Assembly: GCA_027310795.1 (NCBI GenBank)
Contig: DAIDAD010000032.1
Coordinates: 320-6,618 of the forward strand
Origin: Candidatus Micrarchaeaceae archaeon
Lineage (GTDB): Archaea > Micrarchaeota > Micrarchaeia > Micrarchaeales > CABMGC01
Reading direction: 5' to 3'
Length of the DNA stretch: 6,299 nucleotides
Part shown: positions 1 through 5,760 of the stretch, one piece after another
How the letters are laid out: every line of letters begins with the position of its first letter
Numbering within the stretch: the first letter of the stretch is position 1
Translations under genes and position numbers: made by a program
Notes under the pieces: generated by a model
What the model was told of the DNA's origin: nothing
The model's input: the letters and a program-made list of their open reading frames with translations, nothing else
The model's database searches: none

Positions 1-888
1 CTCTCAAACGGCGTGAACTACATAGATTTAGGCGGCATGTGCCACACCTCATTGAAGCAGCTGAAGCTTAACGGCAGTTTCAGGAAGCGTGGACTTGTTG
101 CGGTGATAGGATGCGGTTCTACTCCTGGGATAACAAACATGATGGCATTGAAAGGTGCGGAGCGCCTTGAGTCCGTAAATTCAATAGACATAGCATTTTC
201 CGACTGGGATAGGACAGATTACAAGATGCCGTTTGTGGTTCCCTATTCAATGTACACAGTATTTGACGAGTTCACCAGCCGGCCTGCTGTATTCATCGAT
301 GGAAAAATGCGCTTTGTCGAGCCGCTGAGCGGGGAGAAGAAGGTGCGTTTCCCAAGTCCGGTGGGCGTGTCGATATGCCGTTACTCTCTGCACTCGGAGC
401 TTGCTACCCTGCCTGGCTCTTTTGCAGACAAGGGGATAAGGAACGTGAGCTTCAGGGGCGGCTGGGACAGCGAATTCATAAAGATTACAAAATTCCTGAT
501 AGACGCGGGATTTGCCTCTGGGCTAAAGGAGCATTTCAAGAGCGGTGACGCTGCGCCGAGGGATGTTGCTGTGAAGCTGCTGAACAGGTTCCTGCCTCCG
601 AGCAATGTGAAGATAAACGACCTTGAATATCTGAGGGTGGAGCTCAACGGCTACAAGAAGGGCGCAAAGAAAAGGATAATTATGTACTGCAAAGCTGTGA
701 CAAACAGGAAGTGGAACATCGGCGCAGGGGCATGGGACACCGGCGTCCCGCCTTCGATAGCCGCGCAGATGATGGCTGAGGAGGAAATATCTGCGAGGGG
801 AGTCCTGCCGCCTGAAGCTGCACTGCCTGCAGATAAGTTCTTCATAGAGCTTAAGAGAAGAAACCTGAACGTTTACGCCGAGGCATAA
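1..888 (+). CDS. Saccharopine dehydrogenase family oxidoreductase (5' end outside window)
   Basis: The reading frame is open from base 1, and a GTG at 13 is probably internal, so the N-terminal Rossmann part (roughly 80-100 residues in this family) lies outside the window. Counting from that GTG, visible family features are YIDLGG (3-8), the GCGSTPGITN turn (33-42) that follows the nucleotide-binding domain, YSMYTVFDEF (78-87) and the HSELATLP segment (127-134), all typical of the Lys9/COG1748 family. Members are NAD(P)-dependent enzymes acting on C-N bonds: saccharopine reductase, lysine 6-dehydrogenase, and carboxy(nor)spermidine dehydrogenase of polyamine synthesis. The sequence does not decide among these. 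The protein is cytosolic, with no membrane segment. It ends TAA and converges on the aminotransferase gene with 28 bases between the stops. The family call is firm; the substrate is unknown. Confidence 0.85.
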   Translation, partial: LSNGVNYIDLGGMCHTSLKQLKLNGSFRKRGLVAVIGCGSTPGITNMMALKGAERLESVNSIDIAFSDWDRTDYKMPFVVPYSMYTVFDEFTSRPAVFIDGKMRFVEPLSGEKKVRFPSPVGVSICRYSLHSELATLPGSFADKGIRNVSFRGGWDSEFIKITKFLIDAGFASGLKEHFKSGDAAPRDVAVKLLNRFLPPSNVKINDLEYLRVELNGYKKGAKKRIIMYCKAVTNRKWNIGAGAWDTGVPPSIAAQMMAEEEISARGVLPPEAALPADKFFIELKRRNLNVYAEA

Positions 889-916
889 GCTTGCGCTTTT
901 TGGCTTGCGTACTGCA
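889..916. terminator. Short convergent gap with T5 run and direct repeat
   Basis: This gap separates two converging stop codons. The plus strand has a TTTTT run at 897-901, nine bases after the first gene's stop, which could serve as an archaeal oligo-T terminator for it. The run is flanked by two copies of GCTTGCG (889-895 and 903-909). No T-run is seen for the minus-strand operon within the gap, so its 3' end may lie inside the opposing gene. Confidence 0.35.
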
Positions 917-2269
917 CTATGCAGACGGTTCCGCGCTGCTCATCCTCTCTCTTTTTATCTTTACGCTGAGCGCCTGATCTACAGCAAAGTCGAATGCGTC
1001 TAGCGTGTGCTTCAGGTCTTTCCTGTCATGAGAAAGGGATGTGTAGAAGCATTCCTGATTGTCCTCATCTACAAGCACACCTTTTGTCATCAGCCAGTAC
1101 TGTATCTTGCCAAAAAGGTGCGCATGGTAGTTCGACTTCAGTTCACGGTAATTGTGTATCGCCTTCCTGTTGTTCGTGGCTATGTACTGGAACATGGTGG
1201 GCCTGCCCTGGACTACAGCCTTTACCCTGTGCTCTTCCAGGATGTTCTTTATCCCCTTCATGAGCTCACGGCCAAAGCCGTTCAGCCTGTCGTAAACGTC
1301 CCGATTCCTGAGTATCGACAAAGTCGCTTTTGCAGCTGCCATCGACATCGGATTGCTTGCATATGTACCGCCTTGCGTCACTTTATGCGGTCCGGGCCCG
1401 AAGAGCTCCATTATCTCCCGTTTGCCTGTTATCGCCGACATGGGGTAGCCGTTGCTTATTGATTTTGCAAAGGTCGCAAGATCAGGTTTTACCCCATAAA
1501 GTTCCTGCGCACCACCCCTTGCCACTCTGAAACCGGTCTTCACCTCGTCGAATATGAGCACTATGTCATATCTGTCGCATAGCTCCCTCATGAATCTCAA
1601 ATACCCTGGCTTTGGCATTATGGCAGCGGCGTTCCCCATTATGGGTTCAGTTATTATCGCTGCAATCTTGCCATGGTGCTTCTTTACCGTATTTTCCAAA
1701 GACTCGAAGTTGTTCCATGTTTCTACTTTTACAAGTTTGCTTATTGATGATGGTATTCCTATCGACTGCTGATACGGGCGCTTTTTTGTGTCGTACGGCG
1801 GATGTGTGGAATAGAGCATGTAGTCGTATCCGCCGTGGTAATGCCCTTCGAATTTCAGTATGATTTCTTTTCCTGTGTAAGCGCGGGCTGCCCTTATCGC
1901 GTGCATCGTCGCTTCCGTGCCTGTGACAGAGAACCTGACCATCTCCGCGCAGGGGACGAACTCCTTCAGCATCTTGGCGACATCAAGTTCTAGTTCATTG
2001 TCAAGTGCATATACTGTGCCTTCACGTTCCTTCTTGTTCACCGCTTTTCTCACAGCAGAATAGCCGTGGCCAAGAATCACAGGACCGAAGCCAAGCCTGT
2101 AGTCTATGTACTTGTTGTCATCAACGTCCCATATGTGCGATCCGTATGCGCGCTTTGCGAATATTGTGCACGGGCTGTATATCGGGCAGAAGTATGCAGT
2201 CTGCCAGAGCCTTGCATTTGAGCTGACCCCGCCAGGCATAATCTTCAGCGCATCTGAGAACAGCTTCAT
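917..2269 (-). CDS. Class III PLP aminotransferase, glutamate-1-semialdehyde aminomutase-like; possible GABA transaminase
   Basis: A 450-residue fold-type I PLP enzyme. Seen: IMPGGVSS near the N terminus (10-17), the phosphate-binding TGTEATM (116-122), EGHYHGG (141-147), DEVKTGFR (241-248) with the aspartate that pairs with the pyridine nitrogen, the probable Schiff-base lysine K269 in FAKSISNGYP, and GTYASNP (301-307). The length and DEV-TGFR pattern match the HemL/beta-transaminase branch rather than classical GabT, which usually has DEVQTGFGRTG. HemL hallmarks differ: SGTEA is TGTEA, GGGMPVGA is SNGYPMSA, and GTLSGNP is GTYASNP. As the last gene of an operon with 4-aminobutyraldehyde-type and succinate-semialdehyde-type dehydrogenases, it could be the GABA transaminase; that is context inference. 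Aminomutase, beta-amino-acid or other omega-transaminase activity remains possible. The start at 2269 is the first ATG in frame, but the 15 codons upstream are open and include ISKS, the residues preceding this point in HemL proteins, so the true start is uncertain. Confidence 0.85.
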   Translation of the reverse strand: MKLFSDALKIMPGGVSSNARLWQTAYFCPIYSPCTIFAKRAYGSHIWDVDDNKYIDYRLGFGPVILGHGYSAVRKAVNKKEREGTVYALDNELELDVAKMLKEFVPCAEMVRFSVTGTEATMHAIRAARAYTGKEIILKFEGHYHGGYDYMLYSTHPPYDTKKRPYQQSIGIPSSISKLVKVETWNNFESLENTVKKHHGKIAAIITEPIMGNAAAIMPKPGYLRFMRELCDRYDIVLIFDEVKTGFRVARGGAQELYGVKPDLATFAKSISNGYPMSAITGKREIMELFGPGPHKVTQGGTYASNPMSMAAAKATLSILRNRDVYDRLNGFGRELMKGIKNILEEHRVKAVVQGRPTMFQYIATNNRKAIHNYRELKSNYHAHLFGKIQYWLMTKGVLVDEDNQECFYTSLSHDRKDLKHTLDAFDFAVDQALSVKIKRERMSSAEPSA

Positions 2270-2310
2270 CGACTTTGATATGTCAGGCCCTTTGTTTTTG
2301 TTTTTGGCAT
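2266..2310 (-). other. 14-codon upstream frame overlapping the aminotransferase start (leader peptide or split N terminus)
   Basis: An ATG at 2310-2308 lies 12 bases after the second dehydrogenase's stop. It opens a frame reading MPKTKTKGLTYQSR whose TGA overlaps the aminotransferase ATG as ATGA. The tract is A-rich with runs of A. If one base were missing from this tract, the ATG would run into the main frame and give MPKTKTKGPDISKSMKLF, a HemL-like N terminus. It could be a real translationally coupled mini-ORF, an indel in the genome or assembly, or chance. No convincing ribosome binding site precedes either ATG. Confidence 0.3.
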
Positions 2311-2322
2311 TGTATCAGCTTG

Positions 2323-3690
2323 TCATCTAATTATCACGGATTTTACGTTTGTGAATTCAAGGAGCCCGTATCTTGACAGTTCTCTTCCTATCCCGCTCCT
2401 CTTTATCCCGCCGAAAGGAAGCCTTGGGTCGGATCTTACTATGCTGTTTACTGCAACTGTTCCAGCCTCAAGGCGCGATGCAAGCCTCTCTCCTTTTTCA
2501 TAATCCTCTGTCCATATGCTTGCGCCGAGCCCGAACTGCGAGTTGTTCGCTGCGATTATCGCTTCCTCTTCGTTCTTCACTATTGTCACAGGCGCTACAG
2601 GACCGAAGACCTCTTCCTTGAACAGCGGGGAGCTCTTCTTGACGTTTGCAATTACCGACGGTTCGAAGAAATATCCCTTCCTGTTCAGCCTTTTGCCGCC
2701 GGCCCTTGCGACTGCGCCTTTTGATAACGCCCGTTTTACCTGGTCTTCAAGTTTTTCCAGCTGTGCCTTGTTTGCAAGCGGCCCTATGTCAGTTGATTCA
2801 AGCATCGGATCCCCTGTTTTTTTATCCTTCATCAGCTCTGCAAACCCTATTATGAATTCTTCAGCCACTCTTTTCACGACTATGAACCTCTTTGAAGAGA
2901 TGCAACTCTGGCCCGTGTTTATCGTCCTTCCTTCAACGGCCTTTGCGCATGCAAGTGCGATGTCTGCGTCTTCAAGGACTACGAAGGGATCCGAGCCGCC
3001 AAGTTCCAGGACAAATTTCTTTATATTCTTTCCTGCAACCGCTGCAACTTTGCTGCCAGCCTCTACGCTGCCTGTGAGCGATACTCCGTCTACAAAATCG
3101 CTTTTTATCAGAGCATTCACAGTATCGTGATCGGTTATTATAGTCCTGAAGACGTTTTCCGGAAAGCCCGCTTCCCTGAATGCGCTTTCTATATCAAGCG
3201 CGCATATCGGCACTACATTCGAATGCCTCAGCACAGCGGCGTTGCCTGCAGACATTGCAGGTATTGCAAAACGCAGCGCCTGCCAGAACGGGAAGTTCCA
3301 TGGCATTATCCCAAGGATAAGGCCGAGGGGCTGGTGTGCGATATAGCTCTTTCTTGCATCTGTCTTTACTTCTTCGCTCTCAAGCCATTTTTCAGAATTC
3401 TCTGCGTATATTTCTGCTGTCCATGCGCATTTCTCTATCTCTGCTAGCGACTGCTTTATCGGCTTTCCCATTTCTATAGTCATCGATTCCGCATACTTCC
3501 TTGATTTTTTCCTCAGCACAGCTGCTAGTTTCCTCATGTATGATTCCCGTTCCTTCACGTCAAGAGCTGCCCATTCTGGGAATGCATTTTTTGAGAGCCT
3601 GCATATCTCAAGCGCTTTTGATTTGTCAAAGACTTCAAACTCTTTGTTCACCTGCTCTGTTGCAGGGTTTACCGACTGTATCTTCATCAT
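2323..3690 (-). CDS. Succinate-semialdehyde dehydrogenase, Sad/YneI-like aldehyde dehydrogenase
   Basis: A 455-residue ALDH superfamily enzyme expected to oxidise succinate semialdehyde to succinate with NAD(P)+. Seen: the PWNFP oxyanion loop with N132, the general base E229 in LELGGSDPF, the catalytic cysteine C263 in NTGQSCISSKR, E360 in KEEVFGPV, and a C-terminal LPFGGIKRSGIGRELSRYG block (424-442). LELGGSDPF together with the GG-K-SG-GRELS-(F/Y)G ending is typical of Sad/YneI-type enzymes of about 460 residues, so this copy is full length. One oddity is that the usual cofactor-binding lysine (V-K-H/P-S) is R155 in VLRHSNVV, an AGG codon. It is the second gene of the operon: its ATGATG start overlaps the TGA of the preceding dehydrogenase. 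A GGTGA box gives the better spacing to the second ATG (3687). The ALDH family is certain; the substrate is probable from motifs and context. Confidence 0.88.
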   Translation of the reverse strand: MMKIQSVNPATEQVNKEFEVFDKSKALEICRLSKNAFPEWAALDVKERESYMRKLAAVLRKKSRKYAESMTIEMGKPIKQSLAEIEKCAWTAEIYAENSEKWLESEEVKTDARKSYIAHQPLGLILGIMPWNFPFWQALRFAIPAMSAGNAAVLRHSNVVPICALDIESAFREAGFPENVFRTIITDHDTVNALIKSDFVDGVSLTGSVEAGSKVAAVAGKNIKKFVLELGGSDPFVVLEDADIALACAKAVEGRTINTGQSCISSKRFIVVKRVAEEFIIGFAELMKDKKTGDPMLESTDIGPLANKAQLEKLEDQVKRALSKGAVARAGGKRLNRKGYFFEPSVIANVKKSSPLFKEEVFGPVAPVTIVKNEEEAIIAANNSQFGLGASIWTEDYEKGERLASRLEAGTVAVNSIVRSDPRLPFGGIKRSGIGRELSRYGLLEFTNVKSVIIR

Positions 3691-5180
3691 TTGTCACCAT
3701 AAACCACATAGTACCACGGCTTTCTTGCAGCGCCAGTCTGGTCTATGTAAATGTGTTTTATCTTCGTGTATTCTTCAAATGAGTACATCGAAAGGTCTTT
3801 GCCGAAGCCGCTCTGCTTGTAGCCGCCATGCGGCATTTCTGAGACGAGTATGCCGTGCTCGTTTATCCAGACCGTCCCTGATTTTAACCTGTTTGCGACG
3901 TCCATCAGTTTTGTGATGTCGCTGCCCCATACCGAAGCTGCAAGGCCGTATACGACTCCGTTCGCTTTTTCAACGGCTTCATCAATACTTGAATATTTTA
4001 TGACGTCAAGAACAGGGCCGAAGATTTCCTCTTTGCAGATTTTCATTTCATGTGCCACGTTTGTGAATATTGTGGGTTCGAAGTAAAAGCCGTGCTTCAT
4101 CGCTTTCGGCCTGCTGCCGCCAAGGGCAAGGTCTGCGCCCTCTTCAATTCCAGACTTCACATAACTTTCTATTCTCTGAAGCTGCTTTGCAGAGATTAAT
4201 GGTCCCATGTCCGTCTTTTCATTCATCGGGTCCCCAGTTCTGATTCTTTTCGCCTTCTTCACAAGCATGGCCATGAACTTTGAATACATGCTTTCATGCA
4301 CATACACTCTTGTTGCAGAGGTGCAGTCCTGCCCTGTATTCCAGAACGAGCTGACTATCGCGCCTTCAGTAGCAGCGTCTATCGATGCATCCTTGAGAAC
4401 TATGAACGGCGCCTTGCCGCCTAATTCAAGGTGCACTTTCTTGACATTGCTGCTCGCCGCCTGCATTATCCTCTTTCCAGTCGAAGTATCTCCTGTAAGC
4501 GTTATCATGTCAACTTTCTTGCTTGTTGCAAGTTCAGTGCCGATTACTTCACCCGGACCTGTGACTACATTCAACACTCCTTTCGGAAGCACATTCTCTG
4601 AGAGCTTTGCGAATTCAAGAAGCGTGAGCGGAGTATATGATGCAGGCTTTATAACGACAGAATTGCCAGCCGCTAGCGCTGGCGCGAGCTTCCACACTGC
4701 AATGTACAAAGGATAATTCCATGGGACTACTGCTGCGACAACCCCTATCGGCTCCCTCTTGATTATGCTTGTGCCTATTCCAGAATAGTTTGCAGCAGCT
4801 TTTCCCTCAAGGATACGCGAGGCGCCTGCGAAGAAGCGCAGGTTGTCTATTATGAAGGGCAGGTCAGATTCCCTGCTGTACTTTATCGTCTTGCCAACAT
4901 TTGCAGATTCTAGCTTTGCGATCCTTAGAAGGTTTTCCTCTACAAGATCGGCGAGTTTCCATATCGCCTTTGCCCTTTCAGCCGGCGTCTTCTCAGACCA
5001 CACTCCCTTGTCAAATGCGATTCTCGCAGAGTCTATTGCAGTTTTTGCATCGTCTGCTGCTCCGAGAGGAACCTTTGCAATGACCTGCTCTGTCGCAGGA
5101 TTTATGACGTTGAAGGTTTCTCCTGAAGAAGAATTTGCCCATTTCCCGTCAATGTACATTTTGTAATTTGCAGCTCCCAT
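3687..5180 (-). CDS. 4-Aminobutyraldehyde dehydrogenase-like aldehyde dehydrogenase (PatD/YdcW type)
   Basis: A 497-residue full-length ALDH superfamily enzyme and first gene of the operon. Seen: MYIDGKW at the N terminus (8-14), PWNYP with N155, the cofactor lysine K178 in VVIKPA, the general base E252 in LELGGKAPF, the catalytic cysteine C286 in NTGQDCTSATR, E385 in KEEIFGPV, and a C-terminal LVSEMPHGGYKQSGFGKDLS block (445-464). GQDC plus VSEMPHGG-K-SG-GKDLS is the pattern of gamma-aminobutyraldehyde (PatD/YdcW) and related aminoaldehyde/betaine-aldehyde dehydrogenases, which oxidise an aminoaldehyde to the amino acid (here probably 4-aminobutyraldehyde to GABA). About 20 extra residues at the C terminus (GAARKPWYYVVYGDK end) go beyond the usual end. 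Its stop overlaps the next gene. The ATG at 5180 is the natural start, with the TATA box placed for a very short leader. The substrate is inferred. Confidence 0.88.
   Translation of the reverse strand: MGAANYKMYIDGKWANSSSGETFNVINPATEQVIAKVPLGAADDAKTAIDSARIAFDKGVWSEKTPAERAKAIWKLADLVEENLLRIAKLESANVGKTIKYSRESDLPFIIDNLRFFAGASRILEGKAAANYSGIGTSIIKREPIGVVAAVVPWNYPLYIAVWKLAPALAAGNSVVIKPASYTPLTLLEFAKLSENVLPKGVLNVVTGPGEVIGTELATSKKVDMITLTGDTSTGKRIMQAASSNVKKVHLELGGKAPFIVLKDASIDAATEGAIVSSFWNTGQDCTSATRVYVHESMYSKFMAMLVKKAKRIRTGDPMNEKTDMGPLISAKQLQRIESYVKSGIEEGADLALGGSRPKAMKHGFYFEPTIFTNVAHEMKICKEEIFGPVLDVIKYSSIDEAVEKANGVVYGLAASVWGSDITKLMDVANRLKSGTVWINEHGILVSEMPHGGYKQSGFGKDLSMYSFEEYTKIKHIYIDQTGAARKPWYYVVYGDK
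3694..3698 (-). promoter_or_regulatory. GGTGA ribosome binding site for the second dehydrogenase
   Basis: GGTGA, complementary to the archaeal anti-Shine-Dalgarno core, lies within the last codons of the upstream dehydrogenase. It is 3 bases from the first ATG (3690) and 6 bases from the second (3687). The spacing favours the second ATG as the main start, which would make the junction TGATG, a coupled stop-start. The proteins from the two starts differ by one methionine. Confidence 0.55.
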
Positions 5181-5207
5181 TCCAACATTTAAAGATGGAA
5201 GCCCGCA

Positions 5208-5215
5208 TATTTAAA
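5208..5215 (-). promoter_or_regulatory. TATA box of the dehydrogenase-aminotransferase operon
   Basis: On the minus strand this reads TTTAAATA, preceded by an A-rich stretch suitable for TFB contact. Its centre is about 31 bases upstream of the ATG at 5180, so initiation about 26 bases downstream would give a leader of only a few bases, a common archaeal near-leaderless arrangement. A weaker TTTAAA at 5189-5194 is too close to the start to serve. Confidence 0.6.
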
Positions 5216-5229
5216 TTTTGTGAATTAGC

Positions 5230-5269
5230 CTTCGTTTTCGATAAAACCTTTCCGAAAAGGTTTACGAAG
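5230..5269 (-). terminator. Two-tier inverted repeat directly after the small ORF stop
   Basis: An inner perfect 8-bp stem AAACCTTT/AAAGGTTT (5244-5251 and 5256-5263) closes a 4-base loop (TCGG on the minus strand). An outer 6-bp pair CTTCGT/ACGAAG (5230-5235 and 5264-5269) encloses it with an internal loop on one side. It begins the base after the small ORF's TAA and lies upstream of the operon TATA box. On the minus strand the inner stem ends in TTT followed by TATC. It may terminate or protect the small-gene transcript, or be a protein-binding palindrome controlling the operon. Confidence 0.5.
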
Positions 5270-5467
5270 TTATTTCTTCCACTCTATATGACCGTTAACT
5301 CCGTTCTTTTCATAAACTTCAAGAACTTGAGCGTAGAAGTCCTGCATCTCCTTATCCTTATTTGCTTTTGCAGCATCGTACAATCGTATGAAAAACTTCT
5401 TTCCAGATTCTGTTTGTTTATAGTTCTTTTTCTGATAATTATTTGCCCGCAAAGTGTTTCTCCGCAA
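5270..5467 (-). CDS. Small lysine-rich protein, unknown; possibly the C-terminal part of the RHH gene
   Basis: The open frame is 65 codons from a TTG at 5467; no ATG or GTG occurs before residue 41. The first ~9 codons overlap the ribbon-helix-helix gene in another frame, and the protein-like part begins at about NYQKKNY. That part is lysine-rich, with a likely amphipathic helix (residues 22-53, from SGKKFFIRLYDAAK to the KEMQDFYAQVLEVYEK stretch), and ends EWKK. No known family is recognised. No clear start signal exists, which fits either a translationally coupled second cistron or a tail fused to the RHH protein by a +1 frameshift. It stops directly before a hairpin. Confidence 0.45.
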   Translation of the reverse strand: MRRNTLRANNYQKKNYKQTESGKKFFIRLYDAAKANKDKEMQDFYAQVLEVYEKNGVNGHIEWKK

Positions 5468-5573
5468 AATCCAATATCACTAACCGTATGGCCTCGGACT
5501 TGGTGTTGGCATAGCCTTTGTCTACCATCTGGTCTAGAATCTGTAGCGCTTTGCCTCTCAAAGTAACGCTCAT
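5439..5573 (-). CDS. Ribbon-helix-helix (CopG/Arc-like) DNA-binding protein, 44 residues
   Basis: The frame starts at the ATG at 5573; an in-frame TAA lies four codons upstream, so no earlier start exists. The protein follows the RHH plan: a short strand MSVTLRGKAL, helix 1 with QILDQMVDKG, then the diagnostic turn and helix 2, NTKSEAIRLVILDFAEKHF. The x-S-E-A-I-R pattern is the family's helix-capping and dimer-core signature. Such proteins dimerise, insert the paired strands into the DNA major groove, and act as small repressors or as antitoxins. Forty-four residues is a minimal RHH domain. The stop (TAA, 5441-5439) falls just before the downstream frame becomes protein-like, so the gene may be longer in life. 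Upstream is only a weak GGT box and an AAAATAA element. The target is unknown; the hairpin before the operon is one candidate. Confidence 0.65.
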   Translation of the reverse strand: MSVTLRGKALQILDQMVDKGYANTKSEAIRLVILDFAEKHFAGK

Positions 5574-5633
5574 TTCTACCGTTTATAACATTGGTTATTT
5601 TGAATGACATTCTCCTAGGTTTATGTTCCCAGA

Positions 5634-5704
5634 TGGGCTCGCGGAGAGTCGGACTCCTGTCTCTACCGTGTGAAGGTAGCGTCTTGCCGTTGGACTACGG
5701 GCCC
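5634..5704 (-). tRNA. tRNA-Val (anticodon CAC), structurally unusual
   Basis: A 71-base cloverleaf without encoded CCA; discriminator A73 is at 5634. The anticodon stem is a perfect 5 bp (CTACC/GGTAG) around loop TTCACAC, giving anticodon CAC (5672-5670) that reads GUG valine codons. T8, G18G19, T33, T54, C56 and A58 are in place. Oddities are C5-A68 in the acceptor stem, C13-A22 in the D stem, A15 facing C48 (Levitt pair), A49-G65 in the T stem, and C55 where U (pseudouridine) is almost invariant. The overall shape and a suitably placed TATA box argue for a working gene, but a decaying copy is possible. Confidence 0.85.
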
Positions 5705-5730
5705 TTTGCAAGTGATTTTGTCAGCTCAGA

Positions 5731-5742
5731 AACATATTTAAA
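5731..5742. promoter_or_regulatory. Palindromic TATA region between divergent tRNA-Val and 16S rRNA
   Basis: AACATATTTAAA reads as a plausible TATA box on both strands because its TTTAAA core is self-complementary. Its centre is about 33 bases upstream of the tRNA 5' end, giving a leader of some 5-8 bases. On the plus strand it would start rRNA transcription near 5763, leaving a pre-16S leader of about 125 bases. Confidence 0.55.
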
Positions 5743-5750
5743 CTTAACAC

Positions 5751-5760
5751 TATAATAAAG
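5751..5760 (+). promoter_or_regulatory. Alternative TATA box for the rRNA transcript
   Basis: TATAATAAAG is a second A/T-rich element on the plus strand. It would put the start near 5780. It may be a second rRNA promoter or only the A/T-rich initiation region of the upstream one. Confidence 0.3.

Noticed and set aside
381..845. Two minus-strand frames of 88 and 64 codons
   Set aside because: They are antisense shadows of the saccharopine-dehydrogenase-family gene.
889..909. Pair of GCTTGCG direct repeats as a possible attachment site
   Set aside because: Seven bases, two copies and no integrase or mobile gene nearby; probably chance.
1007..1462. 151-codon plus-strand open frame
   Set aside because: It is antisense to the aminotransferase, lacks family features and has Cys/His-rich shadow composition.
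917..2269. Calling the aminotransferase a heme-pathway HemL
   Set aside because: Active-site segments differ from true glutamate-1-semialdehyde aminomutase and the operon context points to semialdehyde/GABA chemistry; kept as an alternative only.
2516..3130. 204-codon plus-strand open frame
   Set aside because: It lies fully antisense to the Sad-like dehydrogenase, whose catalytic motifs are intact; the Ser/Pro/Ala-rich translation is the usual shadow of such a gene.
4207..4716. 169-codon plus-strand open frame with hydrophobic stretches
   Set aside because: It is antisense to the PatD-like dehydrogenase, spans its catalytic cysteine region and has no recognisable domain.
5135..5566. 143-codon plus-strand frame that looks partly membrane-like
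   Set aside because: It runs antisense across the operon promoter, hairpin, small lysine-rich frame and RHH gene; its hydrophobic run is the complement of Lys/Glu/Asp-rich codons.
5284..5610. 108-codon minus-strand frame starting MSFKITNV
   Set aside because: It has an AGGAG one base before its ATG (too close), and after about 14 codons it becomes a shadow of the RHH gene in another frame with Arg/Gln/Cys-rich sequence.
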